Shown here: positions 8,841 to 17,202 of the stretch, in pieces
Layout: every line of letters begins with the position of its first letter
How positions within the stretch are numbered: the first letter of the stretch is position 1
From: Caldilineaceae bacterium
Lineage (GTDB): Bacteria; Chloroflexota; Anaerolineae; Caldilineales; Caldilineaceae
Direction: 5' to 3'
Length of the DNA: 45,322 nucleotides
Assembly: GCA_019637645.1 (NCBI GenBank)
Contig: JAHBVH010000068.1
Span: 1-45,322, forward strand
The notes under the pieces: model-generated
Databases searched by the model: none
Seen by the model: only the letters and a program-made list of their open reading frames with translations
Told to the model about the DNA's origin: nothing
Made by a program: the position numbers and the translations under genes

Positions 8841-9844
8841 GCCCCTCCTTGGCGCAGACGAATAATCACGAGTCGCGCCCCGATGTTAAAGACCAGCACC
8901 ACCACCAACAGTAGCAGCGCGGCGCCCATCAACGCCGACTCATAGAGGGGCACGGACATAATCTCGCCATAATTATTGGCGATCAGGGCTGGCAGTGGGT
9001 AGACCGCGTCAAAGATCGACTTGGGGAATTGCGCCACATTGCCCGCCACCATCATAATCGCCAAGGTTTCCCCAAAAGCGCGCGAGATACCCAACACAAT
9101 CGCGGCGAAGATCCCCGGCAGGCCCCCATGCAGCACCACGCACTTTGTGGCCTCCCAGCGCGTCGCGCCCAAGGATAAAGCCGCCTCGCGTTGGGCTTGC
9201 GGGATATTCCGCATCACCTCATCGGTCACCGAAGTAATAAAGGGAAAGACCATGACGGCCAACACAAAGCCAGCCGCCAACAGCCCATAGCCACTGGGGT
9301 TTGTGCGGCTGAACAAGGTGATAGTTTGTCCGACCGTCTGCGCGGCCCAGGGACCAATGTAGTCGCGCGTGACCGCGACGACAAAGAGAACGCCCCACAG
9401 ACCATAGACCACGGAAGGAATACCCGCCAAGAGATCCAGGAGCGGTTTGAGAAAGGCCCGCAGCCGCGAGGAAGTATACTCGGCCAGAAAGATGCCACTG
9501 AGCACCGCTGGCGCGACGACCAAGCCAATCGCCAACAAGGTGACGGCCACACTGCCCACAATAAAGTTGGCATAGCCAAAGAGGCCACGATGGGGTGCCC
9601 AAGTTTGGCCGGTGAGCAGATCCCACAACGAATACGCCTGCCAGATCGGCCAAACTCGCGTCGCCAAGGTCGCGGCAACGACCAGAATCAGCAGTGAAGC
9701 CAGCAACGCGAGCAGGCCAAAGAGCTGCTGGGCGATCCAATCTTTGCGCTGACGCCAACGATTAGCTTGAACGCGCCGCGCGGCTGTGTGCGCCCCATGT
9801 TTGGCCGCGGCTGCCTCGCCCACCGATTTTTGTGTCATTTGCAT
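8837..9844 (-). CDS. pstC: Phosphate-type ABC transporter permease PstC
   Basis: This is the partner permease of PstA. Six or more hydrophobic segments are seen, with the coupling loop [22 protein letters not shown] and the downstream [18 protein letters not shown] motif of PstC. I chose ATG 9844 because AGAAGG (9849-9854) precedes it; an in-frame ATG at 9880 would add 12 residues and sits next to a palindrome. The N-terminal 35 residues are hydrophilic and longer than in many homologues. Confidence 0.9.
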   Translation of the reverse strand: MQMTQKSVGEAAAAKHGAHTAARRVQANRWRQRKDWIAQQLFGLLALLASLLILVVAATLATRVWPIWQAYSLWDLLTGQTWAPHRGLFGYANFIVGSVAVTLLAIGLVVAPAVLSGIFLAEYTSSRLRAFLKPLLDLLAGIPSVVYGLWGVLFVVAVTRDYIGPWAAQTVGQTITLFSRTNPSGYGLLAAGFVLAVMVFPFITSVTDEVMRNIPQAQREAALSLGATRWEATKCVVLHGGLPGIFAAIVLGISRAFGETLAIMMVAGNVAQFPKSIFDAVYPLPALIANNYGEIMSVPLYESALMGAALLLLVVVLVFNIGARLVIIRLRQGGA

Positions 9845-9883
9845 ACGACCTTCTACCTCTGGAAAATGGGTCATTGTCATGAA

Positions 9884-9917
9884 AAACCTGACAGGTCTGG
9901 GGAAACCTGTCAGGTTT
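9884..9917. repeat. Palindromic intergenic repeat between pstS and pstC
   Basis: Arms aaacctgacaggt (9884-9896) and acctgtcaggttt (9905-9917) pair over 13 bp around an 8-nt loop. It is a member of the dispersed CCTGACAGG family. In the pst transcript it could lower downstream expression or protect pstS mRNA, as hairpins after binding-protein genes often do. Confidence 0.65.
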
Positions 9918-9932
9918 GATCACAGAGCCTAC

Positions 9933-10940
9933 TTATTCGCCAACCAGCTCTAAACTCGTTTGAAGTTGGGCAGCGGTCAGCTTCACATAACCAGCGCTGG
10001 TCACATAATTCTGACCTTCCGTCAGCACCCAGCGATAGAAGGCCGCAATGGCCGGGCTGGGCTCGCCTTTGGTCACCAGATAGAGAATACGCGCCGGTGG
10101 AAAGGGATAGAGACCGGTGCCCGCCGCCGCAATAAATTCGTCGCGCGAGCCATAAAAGCCTTCCTCGGCGCTGATCACATTATCGCCGTCCGTATCCAGC
10201 GGAATCGCCAGCAAGCCTTCAATGGGTTCCCCAGTTGTCTGGTCATAGGTAAAACCGACATTGTTAAAGCCAACAGCCAACGGGTCCTGCCGCACGGCTT
10301 CGGCCAAACCGGGGTCCGCATTGACACCCGTCCCTTTTAGATCTTCTTGCGTCTTGCCACCAGCAAAGAGCGACCACATCTCCGCAGCACCCGCCGAGTC
10401 GGAACGCGTATACACATTGATTGGATCGGTGCTATCCGTTCCTAGCAGCTGGCCCCAAGTGGTAATCTCCCCTGTGATCCAAATGGCGTGTGCATCTTCT
10501 GCCGAGATCCCTTGCGCTAACAGCAACTCGCGATGGGGGTTGTTGGCATTGAAGGTACCCAAGACCGAGTCGATGGTCACCGCCACCAGAAACGAGCCTT
10601 GATCCAATTCTTCTTGGCGTGGTTCACGTGAGAGCATGGCAATATCGGCCACGCCTGAGAGCATATCAGTCATGCCCTTGCCGGCACCGCCAGCCTGTAC
10701 GTCAAACGCGAGATTGGGGTCAATCTTCTGATATTCCTCGGCCCAGAGGGTCATCAGGGGGAAGAGCGCAAACGCACCCGAGACGCTGACCGTCGTTTGC
10801 TCGCCCGTACTGGCGGCAGGCGCTTCACCGCCTTCGGCGGCCCCGGTTGTTGCCCCTGGGGCAACGGGCGCACAGCCGACCGCCAACAGCAGCAGCAAAG
10901 GGATGAGATAGGTACGCACGATTCTGGCATTGACTTGCAT
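9933..10940 (-). CDS. pstS: Phosphate-type ABC substrate-binding lipoprotein PstS, with an EF-hand-like loop
   Basis: This extracytoplasmic anion-binding lipoprotein has 335 residues. The signal peptide ends in AVGC (lipid anchor C23) and is followed by an Ala/Gly/Thr/Glu linker. PstS-like elements include SGAFALFPLMTLWAEEY (54-70), GGAGKGMTDMLSGVADIAMLSREP and the TRSDSAGAAEMW region. Residues 249-260 (DTDGDNVISAEE) match an EF-hand calcium loop, with acidic or polar residues at loop positions 1, 3, 5, 9 and 12; this is not a normal PstS feature. AAAGGAG precedes the start. First gene of pstSCAB. Phosphate is the default ligand; sulfate or another oxyanion is possible given the regulon. Confidence 0.88.
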   Translation of the reverse strand: MQVNARIVRTYLIPLLLLLAVGCAPVAPGATTGAAEGGEAPAASTGEQTTVSVSGAFALFPLMTLWAEEYQKIDPNLAFDVQAGGAGKGMTDMLSGVADIAMLSREPRQEELDQGSFLVAVTIDSVLGTFNANNPHRELLLAQGISAEDAHAIWITGEITTWGQLLGTDSTDPINVYTRSDSAGAAEMWSLFAGGKTQEDLKGTGVNADPGLAEAVRQDPLAVGFNNVGFTYDQTTGEPIEGLLAIPLDTDGDNVISAEEGFYGSRDEFIAAAGTGLYPFPPARILYLVTKGEPSPAIAAFYRWVLTEGQNYVTSAGYVKLTAAQLQTSLELVGE

Positions 10941-11226
10941 TATTCATTACTCCTTTGATCGAACACGGCATAATAAGGTTGTGACTACGATGCTTTCCTT
11001 ACCGATAAAATTTCTCATCGACAAAGAAGGGCAAAGAATAACAGTGCCACGCTGATGAAGCGCCCAAACGAAGGGGCAGGTCATCGATGGCAATGATTAC
11101 TTCATAGCGTAAAAGTTCATAGCGTAAAAGGAAGGGTAACTATGAAACGCATTCGTGGAGGAGGCAGGCAACTTGTGGCGGTAGGGAGCGAAACACTTCG
11201 CTTGATCCAACGCACACACGCGCCTG
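10941..11226 (-). other. Leader region of the pst transcript, downstream of the Cys-rich ORF
   Basis: No convincing protein gene is seen in these 286 bp. On the transcript strand, GCAGGC at the leader stop codon (11222-11227) can pair with GCCTGC (11164-11169), enclosing a perfect small hairpin (11187-11202, AGCGAA/TTCGCT). A 15-bp tandem repeat follows at 11101-11130, then an AAATTT-containing weak hairpin near 11012 and the pstS ribosome site. I see no clear T-run terminator, unlike the leaders at 19302 and 37769. Confidence 0.5.
11101..11130. repeat. Two tandem copies of TTCATAGCGTAAAAG
   Basis: Exact 15-bp copies abut at 11101-11115 and 11116-11130. The TTCATA word recalls a Pho-box half-site, but the 15-bp period does not fit the 11-bp period of the promoters found here. 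It lies inside the transcribed pst leader. Confidence 0.6.
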
Positions 11227-11295
11227 CTATCTACAGATGAAACAAGCGGAGCAGTTACATGAGGCAGAGTGGCATACAGCGTACAGTGGCTGCAT
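11227..11295 (-). CDS. Cys-rich leader peptide upstream of pstS (22 aa)
   Basis: A 22-codon ORF (ATG 11295, TAG 11227-11229) lies about 80 nt after the expected transcription start of the 11381-11436 promoter and 286 bp before pstS. Five of the 22 residues are cysteines, and its end reads SCNCSACFICR. No strong ribosome site is seen. Four other units of the island have a comparable Cys-rich ORF at the same place, so I infer a leader peptide whose translation reports Cys-tRNA supply. It is the least Cys-dense of the dedicated four short leaders and so the least certain with the one at 37942. Confidence 0.6.
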   Translation of the reverse strand: MQPLYAVCHSASCNCSACFICR

Positions 11296-11380
11296 ATGGA
11301 ACAGCTTTGGCGTCGTCATACAGACATTATCCAACCTAATTGACGTTTGTTTGACATGGACAAAACACAATTCGTCCTGC

Positions 11381-11436
11381 AGTCTAGCAACTGCCGGTAA
11401 CAAAAGCGGTGATAGGCTGGTAACAAAGCAGTAACA
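11381..11436 (-). promoter_or_regulatory. PhoB-type 56-bp promoter, copy 1 (pst unit)
   Basis: Read leftwards: TGTTAC (11436-11431), TGTTAC (11425-11420), TATCAC (11414-11409) and TGTTAC (11402-11397), with starts 11, 11 and 12 bp apart, then 10 bp, then the -10 hexamer TAGACT (11386-11381). No -35 box is needed in this design, because the direct repeats take its place. The expected start is near 11374. Identical geometry at six other sites is the main support. Confidence 0.8.
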
Positions 11437-11478
11437 GCGGCTTATAAAGCCGACGCGCCTTCTCGTTCAGGGATGAAC

Positions 11479-12564
11479 CTATGCAGCTTGACCAGACCAC
11501 GCACGGCGATGCCCATTCAGAGAGGGCGTCGCCGCGCTGATGTTCGGCTCATGGGGCAGTGCAAAGGCTTCGGCCAGAAGTTCGTAGGAACGACGTCGGG
11601 CGGCATGATCAGCGATATTGGTCACCATCATCAACTCATCCGCGCCGAGGCTGGTGACCAGCTCGGTTAGCGCCTGCCGCACCTGCACCGGATCGCCGTA
11701 GATCGGCGCAAAGGGACGCAGCTTTTCCAGCTCTTCGGCACTAAAAGAGTACGCCCGCGCCGCTGCCACCGTGGGCGGTGCGCCCCGCTCGCCTTTTTGC
11801 CGCTGCAAGTTTGCGAGATCCGCGGTCAATTTTAGATCTTCGGCGATCGCGTGGTTTTCGGCACAGATGACACTGACACAGAGAATCGCGTAAGGATGCG
11901 CCATTTCCGCCGACGGTTGAAAGGCAGCCTTATAGGCCGGGATCGCTTTGGTGGCCTCGGTGGGACTAAAGTGATAGGCTGCGCCAAAGCCACGCCCGCG
12001 ACTTGCGGCCAGTTTACCGCTCCGTTGGCCGGAACCCAACAACCAGATCGGCGGGAAAGGTACCCCTTCCGGCGAGGCGATCACCTCGTGCAGGGGGTTA
12101 TCTGCGGGGAAAGGGGAGGGGGCAACCTCGGCATAGCCCTCTAATTCGCGCACCAACCGTTCAATATCATCGGCGGCGGCCAGGGCTGCTTCGCTGCCGC
12201 GCAGCGCCAGAGCCGTGCGTTTATCCTGATTAGGCGCGCGCCCAATCCCCAGATCGATCCGGCCTGGGCTCAGGGCGGCCAAAGTGCGAAAGGTCTCAGC
12301 CACTTTGAGCGGGGCATAGTTGGGCAGCAAAATACCGCCCGACCCCACGCGAATACGCTTGGTCGCGCGGGCGATGACCCCAATCAGCACTTCGGGCGCC
12401 ACCGCGGCCAGCCCCACAAAGTTATGGTGCTCGGCCAGCCAATAGCGGTGATAGCCTAACTCCTCTGCCAATTGCGCCAATTCCAAGGTATTCTGGACAG
12501 CTTGAATCCCGCCGCCCCCATAGGGAATCGGAATGAGATCAAGGATAGAAAGTGGGAAAGTCAC
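11479..12564 (-). CDS. LLM-class flavin monooxygenase, group 1 (YhbW/YtmO-like)
   Basis: This 361-residue luciferase-fold flavoenzyme uses reduced FMN and O2. It opens with LSILDLIPIPYGGG and has WLAEHHNFVGLAAVAPEVLIG and the RIRVGSGGILLPNYAPLKVAE block, landmarks of the 'luciferase family oxidoreductase, group 1' that includes E. coli YhbW and Bacillus YtmO (CmoO). It is the last gene of the unit that starts at 19277. With the acetyltransferase, M20 enzyme and NtaA-type enzymes upstream, C-S bond cleavage of S-alkylcysteines is a reasonable inference; the substrate itself is not proven. Confidence 0.85.
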   Translation of the reverse strand: MTFPLSILDLIPIPYGGGGIQAVQNTLELAQLAEELGYHRYWLAEHHNFVGLAAVAPEVLIGVIARATKRIRVGSGGILLPNYAPLKVAETFRTLAALSPGRIDLGIGRAPNQDKRTALALRGSEAALAAADDIERLVRELEGYAEVAPSPFPADNPLHEVIASPEGVPFPPIWLLGSGQRSGKLAASRGRGFGAAYHFSPTEATKAIPAYKAAFQPSAEMAHPYAILCVSVICAENHAIAEDLKLTADLANLQRQKGERGAPPTVAAARAYSFSAEELEKLRPFAPIYGDPVQVRQALTELVTSLGADELMMVTNIADHAARRRSYELLAEAFALPHEPNISAATPSLNGHRRAWSGQAA

Positions 12565-12598
12565 AGCGTAGATCCTTTATTGTTAGAAATGGCGGTGG

Positions 12599-13951
12599 CT
12601 AGGCCACACGATAAGCTGGTTGGGCTACTCCCCAAGGGCTCGCGGGGCGCGGCACACCCAGATTTTCGCGCAAGGTGGTGCCGGTGTATTCGGTGCGGAA
12701 AAGGCCCCGATTTTGTAGCTCAGGTACGACCAAATCCACAAAATCATCCAAGTCATTGGGGAAGAGGGTCGGTGTTAGCAAGAAACCATCACTCGCCCCG
12801 GCTTCCAACCAATGCTGGAAGTGATCGGCAACCTGGCTGGGGGAACCAACCACTGGCGTCCGTGGCATAATCAAGTCGGCCACTTGACGCGCGGTAAGCT
12901 TTTGCTCACGCGCTTGCTCCTGCCATTTCTCGATCAAGGGAACATTAGCCGCCGGATTGGTTGTATCCAACGTTGGCAAAGGCGCATCCAGATCGATCCC
13001 CTGAAAGTCGAGGCCACTTTGCTCGCCCAAGAGATAGCGGATAATGTCATCGGTCAGCAGTAATTCACGATAATAAGCGGCCTTCTCTTTCGCCGCGGCC
13101 GCCGTCGGTGCCGTGATGACGCCTAACCCCGGCAGCAGACGCAGTTCGTCGGGCGACCGCCCGAGTTTACGCATCCGCGCTTTCACATCATCATAGTGGG
13201 CCTTGGAATCCTCCAGATTGCGATGCGGGCTAAAGATCACATCGGCGATCCGCGCGGCCAAATCACGGCCATCATCCGATTGACCCGCTTGGATGATCAC
13301 CGGATGGCCTTGGGGCGAACGGGGTACATCGAGTGGCCCGCGGACCGTGAACCATTCATCTTGGTGGTTGATCGCGTGGATTTTCTGAGGATCGAGCGCG
13401 CCATCGGCAAAGGCATCCTCTTCCCAGCTATCCCACAGTTGTTTGATCAGTCCCACAAACTCGCGCGCCCGCGCATAGCGCGTGGCATGATCGAGATGTT
13501 TTTCGCGGCTAAAGTTAAAAGCCACTTGGTCGCCGCCGGAATCTTTAGCAATGGAGTTGCTAAAGGTGGTGACCACATTCCAGGCCGCCCGCCCAGCGCT
13601 CACATGGTCAAGCGAGGCCAATTGGCGCGCCAATTCGTAGGGTTCGTTATAGGTGGATGAAATCGTCGCGGCCAAGCCCACATGGTTGGTCACCGCGGCC
13701 AAGGCCGGCAATAGGGCCAATGTGTCGGGTCGGCCATTGACAATCGGGCCGAAGATCTGATCGCGGTGTTCGCGAACCACGAGCCCTTCACCAAAAAAGA
13801 TAAAATCCAACTTACCCCGCTCCGCGGTTTGGGCAAAGCGGACATAGGTTTCAAATTCGGTAAATTTGGCATGATCCGGATGACGCCAGGCAATACTATG
13901 GCCGACGCCCTGTAGGAAAACCCCAATATGAAGTTGCTTTTGCGTGCTCAT
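12599..13951 (-). CDS. NtaA/SnaA/DszA-family flavin monooxygenase (first of two)
   Basis: This 450-residue LLM monooxygenase is of the nitrilotriacetate/DszA/SnaA type. Landmarks are HIGVFLQGVGHSIAWRHP at the start, DFIFFGEGL, SSTYNEPYELARQLASLDHVSAGRAAWNVVTT (FMN region, the last part diagnostic) and PVIIQAGQSDDGRDLAA. Bacillus YtnJ (CmoJ), which cleaves the C-S bond of N-acetyl-S-alkylcysteine sulfoxides, belongs to this family. ATG 13951 is preferred because AGGA lies just upstream; an in-frame start at 13975 adds eight residues. It follows its paralogue by 30 bp. Confidence 0.88.
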   Translation of the reverse strand: MSTQKQLHIGVFLQGVGHSIAWRHPDHAKFTEFETYVRFAQTAERGKLDFIFFGEGLVVREHRDQIFGPIVNGRPDTLALLPALAAVTNHVGLAATISSTYNEPYELARQLASLDHVSAGRAAWNVVTTFSNSIAKDSGGDQVAFNFSREKHLDHATRYARAREFVGLIKQLWDSWEEDAFADGALDPQKIHAINHQDEWFTVRGPLDVPRSPQGHPVIIQAGQSDDGRDLAARIADVIFSPHRNLEDSKAHYDDVKARMRKLGRSPDELRLLPGLGVITAPTAAAAKEKAAYYRELLLTDDIIRYLLGEQSGLDFQGIDLDAPLPTLDTTNPAANVPLIEKWQEQAREQKLTARQVADLIMPRTPVVGSPSQVADHFQHWLEAGASDGFLLTPTLFPNDLDDFVDLVVPELQNRGLFRTEYTGTTLRENLGVPRPASPWGVAQPAYRVA

Positions 13952-13981
13952 CTCTTTTCCTCGCAATCTTGGCACAGCAGG

Positions 13982-15118
13982 TTAGGCCGCCACAGTAGCA
14001 TACTGGCTAGTGGGGCGCGGCAAGCCCAGTTGCTCACGTAGAGTCGGGCCAGCATAGGCGTGGCGAAAAATGCCCCGTGCCTGAAGTTCAGGCACCACCT
14101 TATGGGTCAGTTCATAGAGACCATCGGGCAGAACCGCGGGTAGAAGATGAAAGCCATCGGCAGCTCCGGCCTCAACCCATTGCTGAGCAAAGTCGGCAAA
14201 TTGCTGGGGCGTGCCCACAAAGCGCTGGGCATAGGGCGTCACCGCTTTGCCATTTCGCCCAGCCGCCACAGCATCAAGTTGGGCAGCGCGTTGCTGGGCG
14301 AACGCTTCGGTTTCACCCAAAACGGGCAAGATGCTTTGGAGAATGCGCACAGTGCGCCCTGCCGTAGCCGCCTGATCGTGCAAACGGGCATAGGCGCGCT
14401 GCGCCGCGTGCAGGGTGGTATGGTGCAAGACTAATACGTCGGCGACTAGGGGAGACAGGGGCGCGCCCGCATCGCCTTCGTCCACCTGGACGACCACCAC
14501 ATGGCCTTGGGGCGGACGATAGGTGATCTGCGGGCCACGAATCCGAAAGTGCTCGCCCACATGGTTGATGTGGTGCAACTTGGCGGGATCAAGGTAGAGG
14601 CCCCGTTCCCGGTCGGCGATCACCGCGTCATCTTCCCAACTGTCCCACAGCTTGCGGCTGACTTCCACAAACTCTGTCGCCATGGCACGCCGCTGTTCGG
14701 CGTTGGGGGCATGGGGACGACTATAGTTGAACGCCTCCAGATCGGTGGCGTTGGTCGTCGGTTGCCACGCGGCACGCCCACCGCTGACAAAGTCGAGCGT
14801 TGCCAACTCGCGCGAAACCGTAAAGGGCTCACTATAGGTAGTCGGTTTACTGACCGCCAACCCAATCCTTTGGGTTTCGGGAGCCAAGCGGGACAAGAGC
14901 GACAGGGCATCTAGCCGACCCAAGGAAAGGTCTGCGGGCAGACTTCGGCCATCTTGCAATAGCACAAAATCGAGCAGCCCTTGTTCAGCCGCTTGGAGCA
15001 GTTGACGATAGTAAGCCACTTGGGTCAGGCGTGCGGCCTGCGTATGGGGCGCGCCAGGATGAAAGCCAAAACCGGCAATCGCCGCGCTGATAATTAATTG
15101 CTTGTTATGTGTACTCAC
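13982..15118 (-). CDS. NtaA/SnaA/DszA-family flavin monooxygenase (second, shorter)
   Basis: A second NtaA-type flavoenzyme of 378 residues, about 60-70 shorter than usual. It keeps DFVLLQDGR, SKPTTYSEPFTVSRELATLDFVSGGRAAWQPTT and the C-terminal FRHAYAGPTLREQLGLPRP shared with its neighbour. The start is GTG 15118: AAGGAG (15124-15129) lies 5 nt upstream, and this start avoids overlap with the M20 gene that a far upstream ATG would create. The pair probably acts on different S-alkyl groups or as oxidase/lyase partners; this is inference. Confidence 0.85.
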   Translation of the reverse strand: MSTHNKQLIISAAIAGFGFHPGAPHTQAARLTQVAYYRQLLQAAEQGLLDFVLLQDGRSLPADLSLGRLDALSLLSRLAPETQRIGLAVSKPTTYSEPFTVSRELATLDFVSGGRAAWQPTTNATDLEAFNYSRPHAPNAEQRRAMATEFVEVSRKLWDSWEDDAVIADRERGLYLDPAKLHHINHVGEHFRIRGPQITYRPPQGHVVVVQVDEGDAGAPLSPLVADVLVLHHTTLHAAQRAYARLHDQAATAGRTVRILQSILPVLGETEAFAQQRAAQLDAVAAGRNGKAVTPYAQRFVGTPQQFADFAQQWVEAGAADGFHLLPAVLPDGLYELTHKVVPELQARGIFRHAYAGPTLREQLGLPRPTSQYATVAA

Positions 15119-15147
15119 ACCTGCTCCTTCTTCAAGCTGGCGCATGG

Positions 15148-16377
15148 TCAATCCTGGTGTGCGTTGGGTGCTTGTTCTGCGATGAAACGCGCCAGGGTGG
15201 CCGACCAGGGCAACAACTCGAGGGTCTGCTCGACGAGTTGCACCCAAAAACCTGCACCGATGGTCAGAATGTTGTCGTTAAAATTGTAGCGGGGGGTATG
15301 CAGCCCCGCGCTGTTGCCATTCCCAATCCAAATATACGCGCCTGGCCGCGCCTGCAACATATAGGAAAAGTCCTCGGCGGTCATCAATGGTTTCAGATCA
15401 GTCAGCACATTTTCTGGGCCGACAAGCGTTTCTAACACCTGACGCGCGGTCGCGGCCGCGGGCGGGCTGTTGATGGTCGCCGGGTAGCCGCGGTGATAAC
15501 GGGCAGTCACCTCCAAGCCATAGGTTGTGGCAATCCCAGCGGCCAACCGCTGCAACCCCTGCTCTAGCACCTGCCGGGTTGCGTCGCTATAGGTGCGGGC
15601 CGTCCCCTGGAGCTTGACGGTGCTGGGGATGATGTTCGTCGCGTCGCCCCCATGAAATTGGGTCACCGAGAAGACCGCGGGGGCGAGTGGATCCAACTGG
15701 CGACTGATGATCGACTGGAGTGATTGCACCAACGCGCTGCCAGCCAAAATCGGATCGGCGGTGGTGTGGGGCAAGGCGGCATGACCACCCGTGGCCGTAA
15801 GCACCACTTCAAAATAGTCACCCGCCGCCATCATCGGGCCTGGCATCACCGCGAACTGACCGGCTGGCAGGCCAGGGATATTGTGCATGGCATAGACCGC
15901 ATCCACGGGGAAGCGCTGGAAAAGTCCTTCTTGAATCATCCGGTTGGCACCGGCACCGGCCTCTTCGGCGGGCTGGAAAATAAAGACAACGGTGCCATCA
16001 AAATTACGAGTTTCGCTGAGATAGCGCGCCGCCAACAGTAACATGGTGGTGTGACCATCATGACCACAGGCATGCATTTTGCCTTTATGCCTAGAACGGT
16101 AGGGCAGCTCGTTCTGCTCGGTCAACGGCAGCGCATCGATATCAGCCCGTAACCCGATCGTATGCGGGCTGGAACCGTTGCGCAGAATCCCCACCACCCC
16201 TGTGCGCGCCAAGCCACTATGAATCTCAAGCCCATAGGACTCCAGCTCTTGGGTGATGAGCGCGGCCGTCCGCTGTTCTTCATAGGCCGTCTCGGGATAG
16301 GTATGCAATTCATGACGCAGCGCTGTAAAGATGGAACGATAAGGTGCCAACTTTTCTAAAAGGGTCGAACGAGCCAC
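15148..16377 (-). CDS. M20-family amidohydrolase (N-acyl-amino-acid deacetylase)
   Basis: This is a cytoplasmic metal-dependent amidohydrolase of the M20D/HipO type, 409 residues. Metal ligands visible include C104 and H106 in HACGHDGHT, E138/E139 in PAEEAGAG, H164 in YAMHN and a C-terminal His in AGLHTPRYNFND. The dimerisation (lid) domain lies around residues 190-300. GTG 16377 is the start, with AGGAAAAG upstream. In this operon it is well placed to remove N-acetyl from a cysteine derivative after the monooxygenases, as YtnL does in Bacillus. Confidence 0.88.
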   Translation of the reverse strand: MARSTLLEKLAPYRSIFTALRHELHTYPETAYEEQRTAALITQELESYGLEIHSGLARTGVVGILRNGSSPHTIGLRADIDALPLTEQNELPYRSRHKGKMHACGHDGHTTMLLLAARYLSETRNFDGTVVFIFQPAEEAGAGANRMIQEGLFQRFPVDAVYAMHNIPGLPAGQFAVMPGPMMAAGDYFEVVLTATGGHAALPHTTADPILAGSALVQSLQSIISRQLDPLAPAVFSVTQFHGGDATNIIPSTVKLQGTARTYSDATRQVLEQGLQRLAAGIATTYGLEVTARYHRGYPATINSPPAAATARQVLETLVGPENVLTDLKPLMTAEDFSYMLQARPGAYIWIGNGNSAGLHTPRYNFNDNILTIGAGFWVQLVEQTLELLPWSATLARFIAEQAPNAHQD

Positions 16378-16484
16378 AAGTTTCTTTTCCTATGTTCAAC
16401 TTCAAATGGCAAAAATGGGTGATAGGGTAGGGTCAACCTTGCCTGGATCGATCCCTTGGGAAGTGGTTGGCGACGAACTTCATC

Positions 16485-17021
16485 TTACGCCGCCTCCTGC
16501 CGTTCGGCGTGCGGCAGCGTCTGTGCACCTCGATTGGCTTCTGGCCCATCCGCGAGATCTTTTTGATAGGCTAATACCAGATCCCAATTCCCACTAAAGC
16601 GGGGTATCCGATAATAGCCCACCAGTTCATAGAGCGCCGCGGCGTTGAGCTGTTTGGGGCCGGTTTGCAATTTGATATTGGTGTAGCCAAAGCTGATGGC
16701 TAACCGCTCTAGCTCAGCCAACACGGCCTGCGCCACCCCTTGCCGTCGATAGTCGGCGCGGGTGTACATCCGCTTGACTTCAACTGTCTGCGCATCCAGG
16801 GGGCGCAACGCGCCACAACCAACGGCATGCCCATTATGGCGGGCGATCACAAAAGCCGCGCGTGGTACTTCCACATCTTCCGGCTTAAAGCCAGCACTAC
16901 CATCGCCCACCTGATAGAGAGCGGCTAATTCGGCACTCAGTTCGTGCATCAATTGTTCCGCCTCCGCGCTGCGCACATCCTCGGCTGCTGCGGTAATGCT
17001 GGTTGTTGCTGCAATGGTCAT
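16485..17021 (-). CDS. GNAT-family N-acetyltransferase
   Basis: A 178-residue acetyl-CoA-dependent acetyltransferase. The acetyl-CoA motif RRQGVA is at 92-97, followed by the helix AQAVLAELERLAISFGYTNIKLQTG and the NAAALYELVGYYRI motif. GAGGAAGAA directly precedes ATG 17021. It sits upstream of the M20 deacetylase and monooxygenases. In Bacillus an acetyltransferase/deacetylase pair brackets S-alkylcysteine cleavage, so N-acetylation of an S-alkylcysteine is the favoured role. Its C-terminal 25 residues are hydrophilic and probably disordered. Confidence 0.85.
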   Translation of the reverse strand: MTIAATTSITAAAEDVRSAEAEQLMHELSAELAALYQVGDGSAGFKPEDVEVPRAAFVIARHNGHAVGCGALRPLDAQTVEVKRMYTRADYRRQGVAQAVLAELERLAISFGYTNIKLQTGPKQLNAAALYELVGYYRIPRFSGNWDLVLAYQKDLADGPEANRGAQTLPHAERQEAA

Positions 17022-17078
17022 TTCTTCCTCACTTGTCTTGTATGCTCAGGTATTACATAGCTGCCAGGTCTGACAGGT

Positions 17079-17133
17079 TTAGGCGTTACGCACTTAGACC
17101 AGACCTGACAGGTTTTCCAAACCTGTCAGGTCT
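17079..17133. repeat. Dispersed repeat module ending in a CCTGACAGG palindrome
   Basis: A 15-bp-arm palindrome (17101-17115/17119-17133) is preceded by tttaggcgttacgcactta (17078-17096). The same combination appears in inverse orientation at 44276-44315, so the repeated unit is at least about 36 bp, not just the palindrome. A half-palindrome, ccaggtctgacaggttt, lies at 17064-17080. Confidence 0.65.
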
Positions 17134-17202
17134 CTGTTACCTAGCCAACTGCGTAACTTCTAAGGTTTTCCAAGCCAATCAGATCTCGCAGGTGGTTGTC
17201 CC

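Noticed and set aside
15119..15247. Long N-terminal extension of the second NtaA-type enzyme
   Set aside because: The extension overlaps the M20 gene, does not resemble the family N-terminus, and a well placed AAGGAG precedes GTG 15118.
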